The notes under the pieces were generated by a model. The model searched no databases. It had not been told where the DNA came from and saw only the letters and a program-made list of their open reading frames with translations. This document shows positions 49,288-62,080 of a stretch of DNA of 64,000 nucleotides, piece after piece. This stretch comes from Sphagnum compactum (taxonomy: Eukaryota; Bryophyta; Sphagnopsida; Sphagnales), in the NCBI GenBank assembly GCA_965153455.1, contig OZ234494.1:9610001-9674000 (forward strand), given 5' to 3'. Each line of letters starts with the position of its first letter. Positions within the stretch are counted from its first letter, which is position 1. Made by a program: the position numbers and the translations under genes.

Positions 49288-50045
49288 TGTATAGCCAGTG
49301 CCCAATTGTAGTTAGCCACTTATATTTAAACCTTGTTGTATAGCCACTTGTATTCAAGCCACTTATACTCAAGCCTTGTTGTATAGCCACTTTGCATGTA
49401 GCCAGTTGTACTTAAGCCTTGTTGTATAGCCAGTTGTATTTCTGCCTTATTAGTTACTTATACTTATGCCTTGTTGTATTTGACCACTTATATTTTACCC
49501 TTGTTGTATAGCCACTTGCATTCAAGCCACTTATATTCAAGCCTTGTTCTATAGCCAACTGTATTTGTTAGTTACTTATACGTATGCTTTGTTGTTGTAT
49601 TTGAAAACCACTTATATTTAACCCTTGTTGTATAGCCTTTTGCATTCACGCCACTTATATTCAAGCCTTGTTCTATAGCCAACCGTATTTGTTAGTTACT
49701 TATACGTATGCTTTGTCATTGTATTTGACCACTTATATTTTACCCTTTGACCACTTATATTTTACCCTCGTTGTATAGCCTTTTGCATTCAAGCCTTTGG
49801 TCATATAGCACCATTTGTTTAGCTGCTTATATTTAAGGCTTGTTGTATGGCCACTTGTATTTAGCCACTTATATTCAAGCCTTGTTGTTTAGCCACCTTA
49901 TATTTAAGACTTGTTGTATGACCATTTGTATTTAGCCACTTATATTTTCACTTTGTTGCATAGGCCACTTGTAATTTAGTCAATTATTATATTTGAGCAA
50001 TTATTATATATTAAGTCACTAATTTAACCTTTGTATAGCCACTTG
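49288..50045. repeat. Degenerate minisatellite array
   Basis: Variants of GCCACTTATATTTAAGCCTT followed by GTTGTATA recur more than a dozen times with unequal spacing (roughly 25-50 bp), for example around 49315, 49360, 49520 and 49865. The copies have diverged and no frame is maintained. The array ends just before the G-box and 65-bp repeat upstream of the TZP gene. Confidence 0.85.
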
Positions 50046-50128
50046 AATGAACCGCTGCATGGCGAATGGGTTGAATCTCCGCCCTTGGTCTGCACTTACG
50101 TTGGAGACGTCCGTGGTTTTGGTTTGTC

Positions 50129-50134
50129 CACGTG
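50129..50134. promoter_or_regulatory. G-box (CACGTG) upstream of the TZP gene
   Basis: A palindromic CACGTG in the context GTCCACGTGAGC lies about 420 bp upstream of the first candidate ATG of the TZP gene (50548). G-boxes are bound by bHLH factors such as PIFs and by bZIP factors such as HY5. With only one motif the functional claim is an inference. Confidence 0.35.
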
Positions 50135-50190
50135 AGCAGAAAGCATTTCGTGGTGTTCATCATGCCACGACTCTCTAGAATCTCGCCGCA

Positions 50191-50375
50191 TCGATTGTGC
50201 AAAAGAAGAAAATCCCAATCCGCTAAAGATGAGCAGGACATCGCCAGTCACCTCATCGATTGTTCAAAAGAAAAAAATCCCATCCCCCTCAGAAAGATGA
50301 GGACGTCGCCAGTCGATTCATCGATTGTGCAAAAGAAAAATCCCATCCCCGAAAGATGAGTATGCGGAGGAAGAC
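50191..50375. repeat. 65-bp tandem repeat, nearly three copies, in the TZP promoter
   Basis: TCGATTGTGCAAAAGAA or a close variant starts at 50191, 50256 and 50321, giving a regular 65-bp period. Each copy contains AAATCCCA, AAGATGAG and CGCCAGTC or similar. The array sits between the G-box and the candidate first exon. Confidence 0.85.
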
Positions 50376-50547
50376 GACGACGAGCAAAGCAAAGAGAGTG
50401 TCGATTTGCACTTTGCGAATCCTGTGCGCACGCGACGCACGCACGCACGCGCGCGCTGGAATCGATCTCGACTCCTGCAAGCGCGATCGCCTGCAAACAC
50501 ACACAAAAACACCCACCAAAAAAAAAACCCCCCATTTAAAAAAAAAA

Positions 50548-53500
50548 TGGCGACAGTGGTAATAAGTGAAGCAGCTTGTAGTAGAGACATTGCGCCGCCG
50601 CTGCGGCAAGATCTCAACCTGGCATCATCCTTACCCATGTCATCGACTCACAAGGTGCATAAGAATGCCATCTTCCGTCTTTCTACGCTTAGTCTGTCTA
50701 TCTCTTTCTTTACAAAAATAGAGAGAACTAGTCCGTTTTTCTTCTTCATTCGGTGCCTCTAGTCTACTATGTTAAATCCTGCAGAGAATGGCGGATGAGG
50801 TTGGCAGGCGGTGTTGGGGTCCAGGGTTTTGGTGGCTTTGGAATTGGGGTTTGCAGAATGTTTTTGCTTGTTGGTTTTTTTTAGCTGGTCTGATTTGTGT
50901 TGCATGTTTTCTTCGAATTGAATATTTCTTCTTAACAAGTAGTAGTACTTGTATTATTATTGTCTCTCTGGAGTTGAACTAGATAACTAGTGCATGATGA
51001 TGTTTGTTGTTGCGGACATAGCTTCTTCATAGGCTTCGGTTTTCTGATGTTGTTTACAAAAGAGAAAAGTTCGGGCAATAAGCAACTGCTAGTTGTTACT
51101 GTTTCTGTTTAGCAGGGCATCTTTGAGAAAGCTTGCTAGGGGGTACCTCCCCCCACCCCCCTCCAGATGCGGGGTTCGGTAAAGGAGGCAATGACAGACA
51201 GACAAGGTGTTTTTCCCATGTTCAGTTCCCATGCTGGTTGAGTAAATGTTCTGATACACATTTGAATTCAAAATTGTCTCAGTCAGTTGTTGATGCCTTT
51301 CTTTTTTTTTCTTTGGGTTTCTCGAATTCCTCATTTCTGTTGGAACTTCCAACAACAATAATCACATTTACAAAGAGATTTGCATTGCAAATTTGTCGTC
51401 AATTTGTGAGGGGTCCAAACTCCCACATGTATGTATACAGTGGACCAAGCCAGCAATGAAGGGTGGCCTACATTGGAAGGCTGTGGACACTCCTCACCAT
51501 TCTGCATCAAAGCAGAAAATTGAATACCTCTTCTGTTTGTGTGGGACCCTCTCCAAGGTGTGATGGGGGAAGCACGTGATGTTGATCTCTTGTCTAATTT
51601 GATGTTGCAGTCTGCAGTTTGGGCAGAAATCCTCTCCACTGCATGTCCTGTTAAAGAAATCATGGGCACATATTATGTCAGGTATTGCCCTCTGGTTGGA
51701 ACCCCCCCTGTGGGCTCCCTCCTTTTGGCAAGCCTTTGCTGGGGGGCATAACCAGCCATCTGCTGCATTTTGAGCTTTTGCCATCTTGATTATCATTTGT
51801 GGCTGCTCTCCCTATCAGGAGTGTGCCTTGTCAGGTGGCACTGCCCATGAGAAGAAAATTCATGGTTTGGAGGCAATAGCACAGGAGTATCCAAGGTCGG
51901 GAAAGCCATACCAGTTTGGAGGTTTACTACTACCTTGTATAATAGAAGTCACCCGCATGGGGCAACTACTATGGTTGTATTATATTGCTGCAAGTATGTA
52001 TTGTATCAGGATCAACAATGTCTGAAGGATGGAACAATGCAAACTGTGGAGACAGCAGTGGGACCAAAATGGCATCTGTGAAACAGGAGGAAGCAGATGG
52101 TCTGGGCCCTCAAGATGCAGTAATGAAGAATGCTAATGAGAATGAGACTTCTGGGGTCGACCCTCGGTTGCAAAGCTGGCCATTCTCAGAGGATATAGGG
52201 CAGCCAGTTACAACCAACAGTGGTTTTACACAGCAGTTATCTTTGGTTGGTGCTGCAGGTAGTGATCAACCCTACCTTCTGGTTAATCAATCTGATGCCT
52301 CTCAAGGTAGCCTTACACCCTATCTCTCTTATGAAAGCAGCAGTCTCACACTTTCTGTCAACTGTTCCTGCAATCAATCTGAGACAGGTTTTTGGTCCCT
52401 TGTCAAGCTTTACCCTTATCTGAAATCTAGCATGTGCAAAGAAAAAGGGATCGTTGACTTTGAATCATCAGGATCACTTTTTTCCATGCGCCCATGAATA
52501 ATGCTACTGGGTATACAATGTGTGCAGGGTTTTGTTGGGCTTGGAGACAATTTGGTGAGAAAATCCTAAATTGCTCATGCTCAATATCACCTGCATTTTA
52601 GCTCATCAGCACCTTTAAAAGCTGAAAACTAGAACTTATGTGTTTTTGGTATACTTTCATACCATTAGGATGTAAAACTGTACAAACTTTGTGGTTACAA
52701 GTTGAAGGTGCATCTTGCCCACAACACCACTTGAAGCTTTTGAGGCCCCTCAAAGTGACATAAGATCCCAAGCCAGGATTGGAGTGGACTTGCAGGTGAT
52801 GGAAGAGCCAATTCTGGGGCCCTTATGCACATTAAAGATTGCAGTAAAAGCCAGGGGGGAAGCTGCGTTGGGAAACATGTTGGCCCTAGAGGATGCAACT
52901 CATTGTGCAGTTGTTGCAAGTGCAGGTCCAGCTTTTGGGCATCAACAAGGGGGCAAAAGTGTTGCAGTAAATGCTGGTACTGGAGGTGCGGAAAATTGGG
53001 TTTCAGAAAGATGGGAGGAGCCAATTGAGCCTCAGGGTTTGTCAGAAAGTCATCAACAGGAGAGATTCAATCTACAGGGGTCCAGTAAGGAGATGGGAAC
53101 AGGAACAGGAAGCAGTGGTTTAGAACAGATGAGTGGAACGGGCACTTTAGCAACAAGTGTTGGAATGGGTGGTAGTGTAGGGTTAGGCTTAAGTGGAAGC
53201 TTAGGGCAGGAAGCAGGTGGGGGGCGAAGTGTGAGTGGCAGAAGCTCAGGGTTATCAGAGGTAGATGGAGTTGCTCCTGGCTTTTGGCGGGGAAGAGGAG
53301 GATTCCATGGAGTGAGAGGACCCAACCAAGGCCGTGGTGCTGGAACAGTTTTCTCGCAAGGTATATGCCAGCATTAGAGCCATACAAGCTAAGAAGTTGC
53401 TGTGAGTTTATGTTAACTTGATTTGCATCACTTGGGACTCTCTTTTGATTACTTGTTGAGTAACAAGAACATACCCCATCCATTGTCTGAAGCTGATGAA

Positions 53501-56500
53501 GGAAATGGGGGGTCTTAGCAATTTGCTTGATGTAATGAAGCTTGTGCACATTGTTGTTCAACTTTTACTGGCCATATCTTTTGAAAGTCTTGCTTGATGT
53601 TCACATTTTCCTTGCTTTGTGTTGCTTGTTTGTTGTGTTCCTTTTCTTCCCCTTCCTTTCCTTTCATGCTTGCTTTATTCCCATCGTAGTAAGTGCCTTG
53701 TTCATTTTGCATTCACTCCTGTCTGCCATGGTTGTAGTTTGCTCTTTGCACCTTTGTTGTGCTACATTACTTTAAAACACATGTGGAGTGTTTTACAGCC
53801 CACTATCACTCACTGTTGTTACTTGACATCTGGGGTAAAATTGCCTAGCACATGCAGGCACATTTGCTTCAGTTTGTAAGCTGGATATAAGTGGCATGAA
53901 TTGCAGGTATGGGTAGTGGACAGGTGTTTAATCTATGGGGAATGAATCCAACTGGGTTTCCAAGAGCCCAAGCAGTGGCTATGGCAGGTGCGGGGACCTT
54001 TGCAGCAGCAGGAAGAGGAAACCTTGCTTATGCACTTAACCCATCCAAGCCTGTCCAAGGCATATCTCAGGGCCTTGGTAAGGTGAAGGATGACTGGAAA
54101 GGTATGCAACCTGGGACAGTAATAAGCAGATGTACTTCAGTTTAGGGCAATTGTGTTTATCTGTTCCTGAAAAGGGTTTTGGATTTTGTTCTAAGGTTCT
54201 TCCATTGTACTTGCAGTAGACAAACATCAACAAGAGGATAGTAGCAGAGTTGAAAGGTCTCTGGAAGATGTCTCAGCTGTTCATACTGTTGAACAACAAC
54301 AATGTGAATATAGCCAAGTACCCATTCCAATGGGATTGCCGAGAGAATATGGTAATGAAATAGAGCAACGAGTGGAGCCAGACAGGCTGATAGATTCAGG
54401 TCTTCAACAGGAGATCTCAGTTGTGGGGCCCTCTGCTGCAAACTTGGAATCACATGAGGCATGTTGTGATATGATTGCAGCTAGAAGCACTCAAATGGCA
54501 TTGGATTTTAGGGGTTGCCAGGACTCACAAGCCTATATTGGAAAGAATGATGCCTGGTGTTCTACGCCAAAGGCACCAAATCTTAGAAACCCAGTGTTAT
54601 TGGGGCCACTAGCAGTAGCATCCAGCCCTCCTGTTGCAATAGATTCTCCATGTGATTTAGGTCCAGAATCCTTACCACTTGAGCCAGGAACTCCAAAAAG
54701 CTGCAAAAATGGGCTAGTCACAAGTGGGGGTTTAAAGGAAGGGTGGAGCCTTCCAAATTTGGGTAGAGGAAAATCCACTTTGGTAGAAGCACAGCCTGAC
54801 CAACCTTTGGTTCTGGACCTTGTGGCCAAGGATTGCAGTCCTCTTGTTAAAGGACATCCTCTTCTTGAGGGTGACAAGGTTTCAGATTTGGGGTTGTCAA
54901 TGGCTGTAGGCAATCACAAGGTTGATTGTAAGGCTCTGGAGGATGGTAGAATGCTGTGCTCCAATACTGGCAAGTCTCAGGAACCAGCTCATGGGGATTT
55001 TGGAAGCACCAGCAAGCAGGGTGATTGGATGGAGATGACAACTCAAGCACATTCAAGTGGAAAATTGTTCATGCCTCATATCATAGATACAGAGGATAAG
55101 GTCATTGCAGAAGCATCTAAACCTATGGTTGCCAGTGCTGAGCCACAGGATCTGAGAAAGGAATTCCTGGTATCAAGACGCATGCAAGAAAGCATGGATG
55201 AGCGAAAAAAGCTAGACCATTCTGAAGTCAAGTACTGGAATATGCTAGCAGGGGATGGGGAGATCGAGTGGGTGCAAGAGAAAGAAAGAAGAGCCTTGAT
55301 AAAGGTGAAGCGAGAGAGAGACAGCAATGACAAAGGAGAGGAAGATAGTGCTCAAACCCTTCATAAAAAACAGAAAGTTAACAACTTGTCGAACAATGTT
55401 CAACAGATCACAGTACGCATTCCAGACACTGCGAAGCTGGGATTCACACCCCCACCTGTGGGAGCAGGATCATTCTTGCAGTGGGCAATTGGCATTGGGA
55501 AAGGAAGAGTTGGGAATGACCTGAGGGAGGTTTCTATATCACCATCTGTTCTGGAACATGTCACTCCTAGGACATTGCCATCACCAGGGCCAGTGGTGGG
55601 TGCAAGTAATCTGAAAATTACAAAATTTCTTAAGGACTTACCCAGGACAAAAAGTTCAGACAAAACAAAGCTTGAAATCAAGAAGGGGAAATCTCCTCTG
55701 CAAGAAGTCCAGGGCCTCTCAGGATTCAATGTGGACCTGGTTACAAAGGAGGGCCCAGGAGTGGAGGTAAGAGAGACCTATGATGAAGTGTTGCAAGCTT
55801 CAGCAACCCAGAAGTTGACAGACCTGGATGGCAGTAGCCCGGCAGATCATGCTGCTGTCTCTGCCTTGAGACCTTCTAAATTTGGGTCATTTTTTCAGCA
55901 AGGCACCAAGTCTTTAGTACCTGAAAACGTTGTCAATCAGCAAAGAAGGGTGGCAACTGTGAAGAAGGAAGTAGATGACACATGCTTTCCATTATGGACA
56001 GCAAGGCAGACAGAGGAGGGCAAGTTACTCTCTGTGTCTGCAGGTGCCAATCCTCTGTTTTCAACTGCTGATTGCTGGGAGCAATTGCAGCCACAACAAA
56101 TAAGTTCTAGTAAAGCAAAGCCCTCTTTGGCAGGAGAAGTTCCTGCTAAAGGGAATGATGGTTTAGCTGGGACACAGCAACATGTGCCCAACCATGCTTC
56201 GAAAGGAGCACAAGATTCTCTTTCTGCCAGAGTCACAACATATGACAGTTCAAAGAATGCACGTGACATGTGGATTCATAGGTATGGAAATTTCTTGTCC
56301 AAATGTAATTTTTTGATGTTTGAACAGGCCTCTGACATTGTGAAAGTAAGTGGGGATATCCACAACAGTTATGATGGGCAAAGATCTGGTTAGGGTAGAA
56401 TTTCAGAAGATCCAGTGTGCATTGCTTGATCTCTAACACCTTTGTCACTTCTTAAAGGGTTGCTATTTCTGGAGGTAATGGTTTGCTAGCTCTAACTAGG

Positions 56501-59500
56501 ATTTCTGTTGTCCAGTACTATCCAAGTCGAGAATGAACTTTCAGGATGTAGCATTGATGTTTTTGTGAATTGATGGGAGAAATATGTTGTGTTTATCATG
56601 AAGGTTTTCATCCAAAGCAGTTGTTAGACCTGCTATCTGTGAGGTTCCACAACCTGCACCCATCAGGCCATCATCAAGTAAGCAAGCACTCCCACCTAAT
56701 CATACATCTCAAGAGCATTCCAAGGGCCACAAATTCACTGAGCAAGAGTGCTCACTTATCCCCCAAACTGAGTCCCACAGTGATGATGACATCCAAATCA
56801 AAGCTCCTCAGAACAATGCAGGAAAATCTTCAGGACCCCATGTGCAGAGCAATTTGTCAGCAGCAGCAGGTGGATTGCCTTTGGGAACTCTGGTTTCAAG
56901 TTTCCGTCATGGCAGCGCATATGCATGTGATGGTTCAGGGGATTTCCCCAATGAGCAGATCACTAGGGACTATGCAGCCTTGATGAGTGCAGTTAAAACC
57001 TGGAGAATAGAGACAGCCAAATATAGGGAAGACATGATCCAAAGCTCCTCCAGTAACCGGACAGGTGTGCAGCGGTGCTGGTTTTGTGGACTTCCAGGTC
57101 ATTGTGTTGTTGACTGCTCTGAAACCCTTGACTGTGAGCTTCGAGAACTTGAGAAAAGGGTGGTGAACAATGTTGAGATGTGGCTTAGTGGTGAAGTCAT
57201 CTGTCTACGGTGTCTAGGAATAGGGCACTGGGGTGTCCAGTGCCATCTTTCTGTGACTGATGCAGCATCTAGGGCACATGACAAAGCTGAGTTCTGGAAG
57301 CTGAACAAGACACAATGGATTGGGAATTCCAGAGAACAAGTAGAAAGACGAATGGAGACTGCCAGTGAGAGTCGGGATATGTGTGACTACACCAACCGGG
57401 ATACAGCAGGAGTTGTGTGTTATAACTGCAATCAGACGGGTCATTGGGCACGGTATTGTCCAAGACGTCGAAGTAGTAGTGGTTGTGGGGGTCAAAGCTC
57501 AGGTTCAGGGAAAGGTCATCAGAGCTCAAACTCTAGTGGGGGTAAGTTCCAGGCCTCTCAGAATCAAGGAAAGACAAAGGCTTATGCTCATACACCAAGT
57601 TCTGACAAACCTGCACAAGATGAGACACAAACAAGGTATTTTTCACTTTTACTTTACACTATGCCTGAGGGTCAGATGCTTGCTTGTATAGGGGCAAGGT
57701 ATGATGAGATTGTGACTACTACTCTCACAAGCTGGTTCAGGCTTTGATGAGGGTGGTATTGACTTTTTTTCCTGGCTATGCTTTTTAGTGCTATCCAAAA
57801 CATCATGATTGAGTCTTCCTGTTGAATCATCTCCACAGGTATTCAACTCTTTACAGGAGGAGTGGGTGTGCTGTTAATCCTGTTCTAGTGTCATCCCTCT
57901 CTCTGCATGTGTCCAAACTTATGATTTCTTTTCTGACTTCTGGAGTGCAACCACTGGAGTTGAGAATCTTACAGCTCTAGGGCACCACCATGCTAGGCCA
58001 TGGATTGTGTCAATTACTAAGTGTAAAGTCTCACCATTTCAACATGCCATTTCTTCTGGAATTTCCATCCAAGAAGTGTTTACTTGTTAGTATACCCATT
58101 GTACATGCTTTGTAGTTTTGCAATGTCTAGATGAGCCTTAAGCCATTGTTTATTTAGGACAAAGTAATTTCCTGGAATAATTTGACCTACATGTCCAAGT
58201 TGGCAGTTGGAGGATATCAGGTCTTCTCTATCATGACTTCTGAAGGATCGGGTTTCTGCCTTGCATTTAGAAAGGCTAAATTTCAAGAAAACAGATCTCT
58301 GTGGAGATTTGGGAGACTGCATGTCCTCATCATGAATGCTTTCTGTGAGATGCCATTTGATGCATGTATCTTCATGTATCTTCATGTGCTGACAACCAAG
58401 CAACAATCTGTGGGATCTGACATGTGGGTTGACAGATGCAAACCAGCCTTGATGTTTTACTCTGAAGTTTTTCACAAACTGAGTGATATCTGGTTCACAC
58501 TGTGCAGACATGTGCGACAACCAGAGACAGACACAGCAGTACCTTTGAAGTTGGAGAAATATCTATCTTGGGAGTCGCAATTGCGACCAGACCAGGAAAG
58601 ACGTGTGAGGTCAAAACCAGAGGAGGTATCCTTCTGTCCAGTTGTGTTTGGTTTAGGTTATAATTGAAACCCTGCAATTGAAGATTGGTTCACATTCATG
58701 TGGGGTTTGTCTCATTTCAAATGTAGTGTTGGAACAATGCTTGCTCATCTGTGAGTTTTCCTTTTTCATGGTTGGGTCCTTTTTGTTCTGTTTTCTTTTT
58801 CCTGCTCACTGAAATGTTTTTGCCTTAGAAATCTCTATTTCCCATTGTCAGGTCATCTCTGAATTTTATTTATGTTGAGTACAGTTTTATAATATGGAGA
58901 AGTTCTTAATGCTTATGAAGATAATTTCTCATGTCAAAATATTGTCAGAAGTCTCAGACTGAGATGGGTTTTGGGGTCTCTGTCCAACATGTCCTCAGTT
59001 TATTCAAAGTACTCTGGTACAGATTGTAATGTGAAAATTCTGTAGCTTATTTTCCGGGAGATGAGAAGAAAACCTCCACTATGTTACTGCCATGTAGGAA
59101 TTTTTGTGCATGGAACTGTATCATGAAGTGATTCAAGCTGATGTGTGTAGACCTGGGATAGATTGTTAGTTGTTTTGGGTGCTGACTTTTGCCCCTGTTT
59201 TGACATGCAGATCATTTCAGAGGTGAAGGAGCATGAGGAGAAAAATAGAAGCCAGAGAAGGAACCCAGCAGTCATCAGTACAGAAGGAATGCATCTTCAA
59301 TCTCAGAGAAGACCTCAACTGGATGGTGTGACATCTAGCAACAAGGTGGAGGGATCCAGATCAGGGAATGAGCTACCCCCTGTTCCTAATGGTATGCTGA
59401 CCACTTTAGAGCTCATACGCTTATCTCGGCCAGACCTCCAGAAGTATGTATCCTCCTAACCTCAGCCATTCTAAACAGATAGTTGCATCTTTCAATCTGG

Positions 59501-60415
59501 AGTTTTCCTCTTAGTTTACCCAAGTCCTTCTGGTAACCAGTAGCTGTATATTATAGTTTAGTTATGTATAATTAATTGATGAATCAGCTGTGAAATACTA
59601 ATGCATTTTTTGTTACATGCTGAAGAATAGTCTAGATAGAGACATCCAACCAAGCCATCATATAGTAGGTAATACTGATCAAAACTGCTTGCCATTTTTG
59701 ACTGTGCTCTTTCTCTTTCAAATAGGTGGGTGGACTCTCCAGATCTGGGAGCAAGGGTAAAGGGGTTCTTTTTGCGTTTGCGTTTTGGGCAGTGGGAAGC
59801 ACAGCGTGGTGGTACAGGCTATCGGATGGCACGCATTAAAGGTTCCATTTTTTGTCCTTTCCTGATTCCATATGGCAGTCTGGTTTCTGCTTGTCTAGGC
59901 TTAACCTAAGGTCTTTCAGACCTTGGATGGTATTATATTACGTAAGCTTATTACATGGCAATGCTTTTCACCTGACAGGGGCAGTTAAGAAATCTGCAGT
60001 GGGGCAAACAATGGTCATCTCAGTGGATCTGGGGGCTTCAGAGTGCAATGTGGATGGTCAATATGTCTCAAATCAGGCTTTCAAAGAGGTATTGTGCCTG
60101 GTCATATGGAAAAAACCATTTAGCAGTTGGTGGAAAATTCTTCTGAATTTCAGCTCTTTGAAAAGTGGTTGATACAGAAGGACATCCTGTTGCTGAATGG
60201 TTGAAGCTCACAGCTCCAAACTGATGCAAAAAAGTAGATTAAAAGTTCCCTTGGGAGTTTTCCTTGGGTCGGCAGTAATCTGATGTTTCTGTTGTATACA
60301 GGTGGAGCTTGCTGAGTGGTGGAGAGAAGCATGGATGAAAGGGAAAACAGTTGGATTGGAATCTGAGATCCATTTGATGTTGAGTGAACGTCAGAGGTGG
60401 CCTGTGAGTCTTTAG
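50548..60415 (+). CDS. TZP: TZP homologue: tandem CCHC zinc knuckles plus Plus3 domain
   Basis: Exons with consistent phase: 53907-54101, 54217-56388, 56618-57635, 58508-58625, 59211-59443, 59726-59841, 59979-60088, 60302-60415. Upstream, 52018-52387 (MSEGWNNANCGDSSG) and about 52795-53360 are probable exons. 50548-50655 (MATVVISEAACSRDIAPPLR) may be the first coding exon or a leader. Three CX2CX4HX4C knuckles lie at 57076-57117, 57202-57243 and 57418-57459. The Plus3 domain spans the last four exons (LTTLELIRLSRPDLQKWVDS, GTGYRMARIKGAVKKSAVGQ, VELAEWWREAWMKGKTVGLE). A block SFLQWAIGIGKGRVGNDLRE precedes the knuckles. Arabidopsis TZP is a nuclear regulator of phytochrome signalling, growth and flowering; knuckles and Plus3 bind nucleic acid. 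The product here, about 1,600 residues or more, is roughly twice the Arabidopsis length. The 56617 acceptor is AAG, and the frame joining 52387 to 53360 is unresolved. Confidence 0.85.
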
Positions 60416-62080
60416 GCAATCGGTCATTATATATTGCACATTGTACTTGCATAAATAGCAATTGAATCTGAATAGGCTGCATTGTAATGGTCTGTATATT
60501 CATGTAATTGCCTACTTACATCCAGAGATGGTCAGGATGGTCTTTCCCCTCTCCTGAGGTTGTAAGCATGATGGCAGTTTCAGCAGCATGATTGTGCCCC
60601 CCCCCCCCCCCCCCAAGTTACTGACCCGACATGTTCCAGACCTGGAATCTAGGTTTCTGTTCCATCACTTGCCTTAATGTCTTAGCACACATTTCCATGT
60701 TCTCTCAAGCTATTCTTCACCACTTGGGCTGTATTATGGCAAGGACAACAGGTTGTATTTTCTCAAATTTTTCTGGACATTAATGACTATCACTTGGGTT
60801 GTTTTCCTATTCAGATAGGTGATGTCATCTGGTGGCCTTATTGACCCCAGAAGAGAATTTGCATGTCATACAAGTGCAGTGTAGTAGAAGATTGGTGTAG
60901 TTCTTTGGCAGAGAGGTGTTGGAATCTTACATTGCTCCGCTACAAGAAGTTTATTGGCCAGGTCAGGCAAGATTAGTTAATCATTTCTATTGAAGGTTGG
61001 CTGTTCCACTTCTTCAGGTGTTACCATGTCAGTCTGCCATCTGCCATGATCAATGAATGGGTCATGTGTGAATGATGTTGGAAATTTTGTGACAATGGGT
61101 GTGTTAACTGGTGAGTCACCAAGTGAACCTGACTCTGGTTGGTCGCAAGCCATTGATAAATGTGTACACTTATTTTATGTACAATATTCATTGCGTCATT
61201 TCATTGTGTGTACACCATTTATATTTACAGTACACTGGAGATATTTTGGGCAGTGGTGGATTAGGACAGTGTGACTTAATCTGATAAATGGCTGTTCAAT
61301 ATGGGTGGATGGTGAGATATGGGGATTGGTGATTCTTTTGATCAGTATAATACTATGACATGACTGCACATTCTCTTCCAGTTTTGTCAGACAAAAGTAA
61401 GAGTTGAGCATACGATGACTCAGTATTGAATGAAAATTTGATTGCTATCTATTTTTTCTTTGAATTTGAAACTTCTTAGCAAACTCATGTGAGCACCATG
61501 GAGTCGAGACCATCTTCTATGAAAACTGTAAAATCATCATCACCCTTAAGTCTGAACTTGGGTAGATTTGTCGAGTCCAAAAGACAAAATTCAGAAAAAT
61601 GCGAAAGATGCTTGTATTTGTAGTGATTCTATCAGTTATGAAATAAAAATGGGATTATATCCATACTGCTCATTAGTGTAAGATGGGGTAACCTGGTGGA
61701 ATTTCCACATTTGAGATATTGTTCTCCTCAAGCTAATGTTATGGATCTTAGGATGCACAGGCTTGAAATGCAGGGGTGATGAAGAACTCAGAGAGGAGCA
61801 TCACCGACAAGGGAATGTTAATCAAAACCATCTTCTATGTTCCTGATCCTAAACTTTTGTAAGCCTGTTCTATCATCATTTCTAATCTCACAATCCAATG
61901 TTAATCCTATTATAGTTCTAAACTAATTTCCTGAACACAATTATATGAAATTTCATGTGGTAATAAGAGTAGAGGAATGCTCTTGGAATGGAATGCTTGA
62001 GAAATTTGCTCTTGTGACTTGACTTCTATATAGGCAAGCATATGAGAATTGTTGGGTAAACTGGAGACAAAACTTTTACC
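60416..62080. other. Convergent intergenic region
   Basis: Contains the 3' ends of the plus-strand TZP gene and the minus-strand MCTP gene, a run of about 18 C at 60597-60614, and no supported gene. Confidence 0.6.

Noticed and set aside
49288-50045. Regular-looking repeats that could suggest a CRISPR array
   Set aside because: Units vary in sequence and spacing, there are no unique spacers, and the surrounding genes are eukaryotic.
51331-51796. Overlapping minus-strand frames of about 100 codons with several Cys
   Set aside because: They lie within a probable TZP intron, overlap each other in different frames and match nothing known to me.
56282-56327. Possible 46-base intron (GTATGG...ACAG) inside the large TZP exon
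   Set aside because: It is shorter than plant introns normally are, its removal shifts the frame into a stop, and the unspliced frame continues well to the donor at 56388/56389.
56570-56983. 137-codon frame overlapping the TZP zinc-knuckle exon
   Set aside because: The zinc-knuckle frame extends through this region from 56618 and agrees in phase with both neighbouring exons; this one is a shadow.
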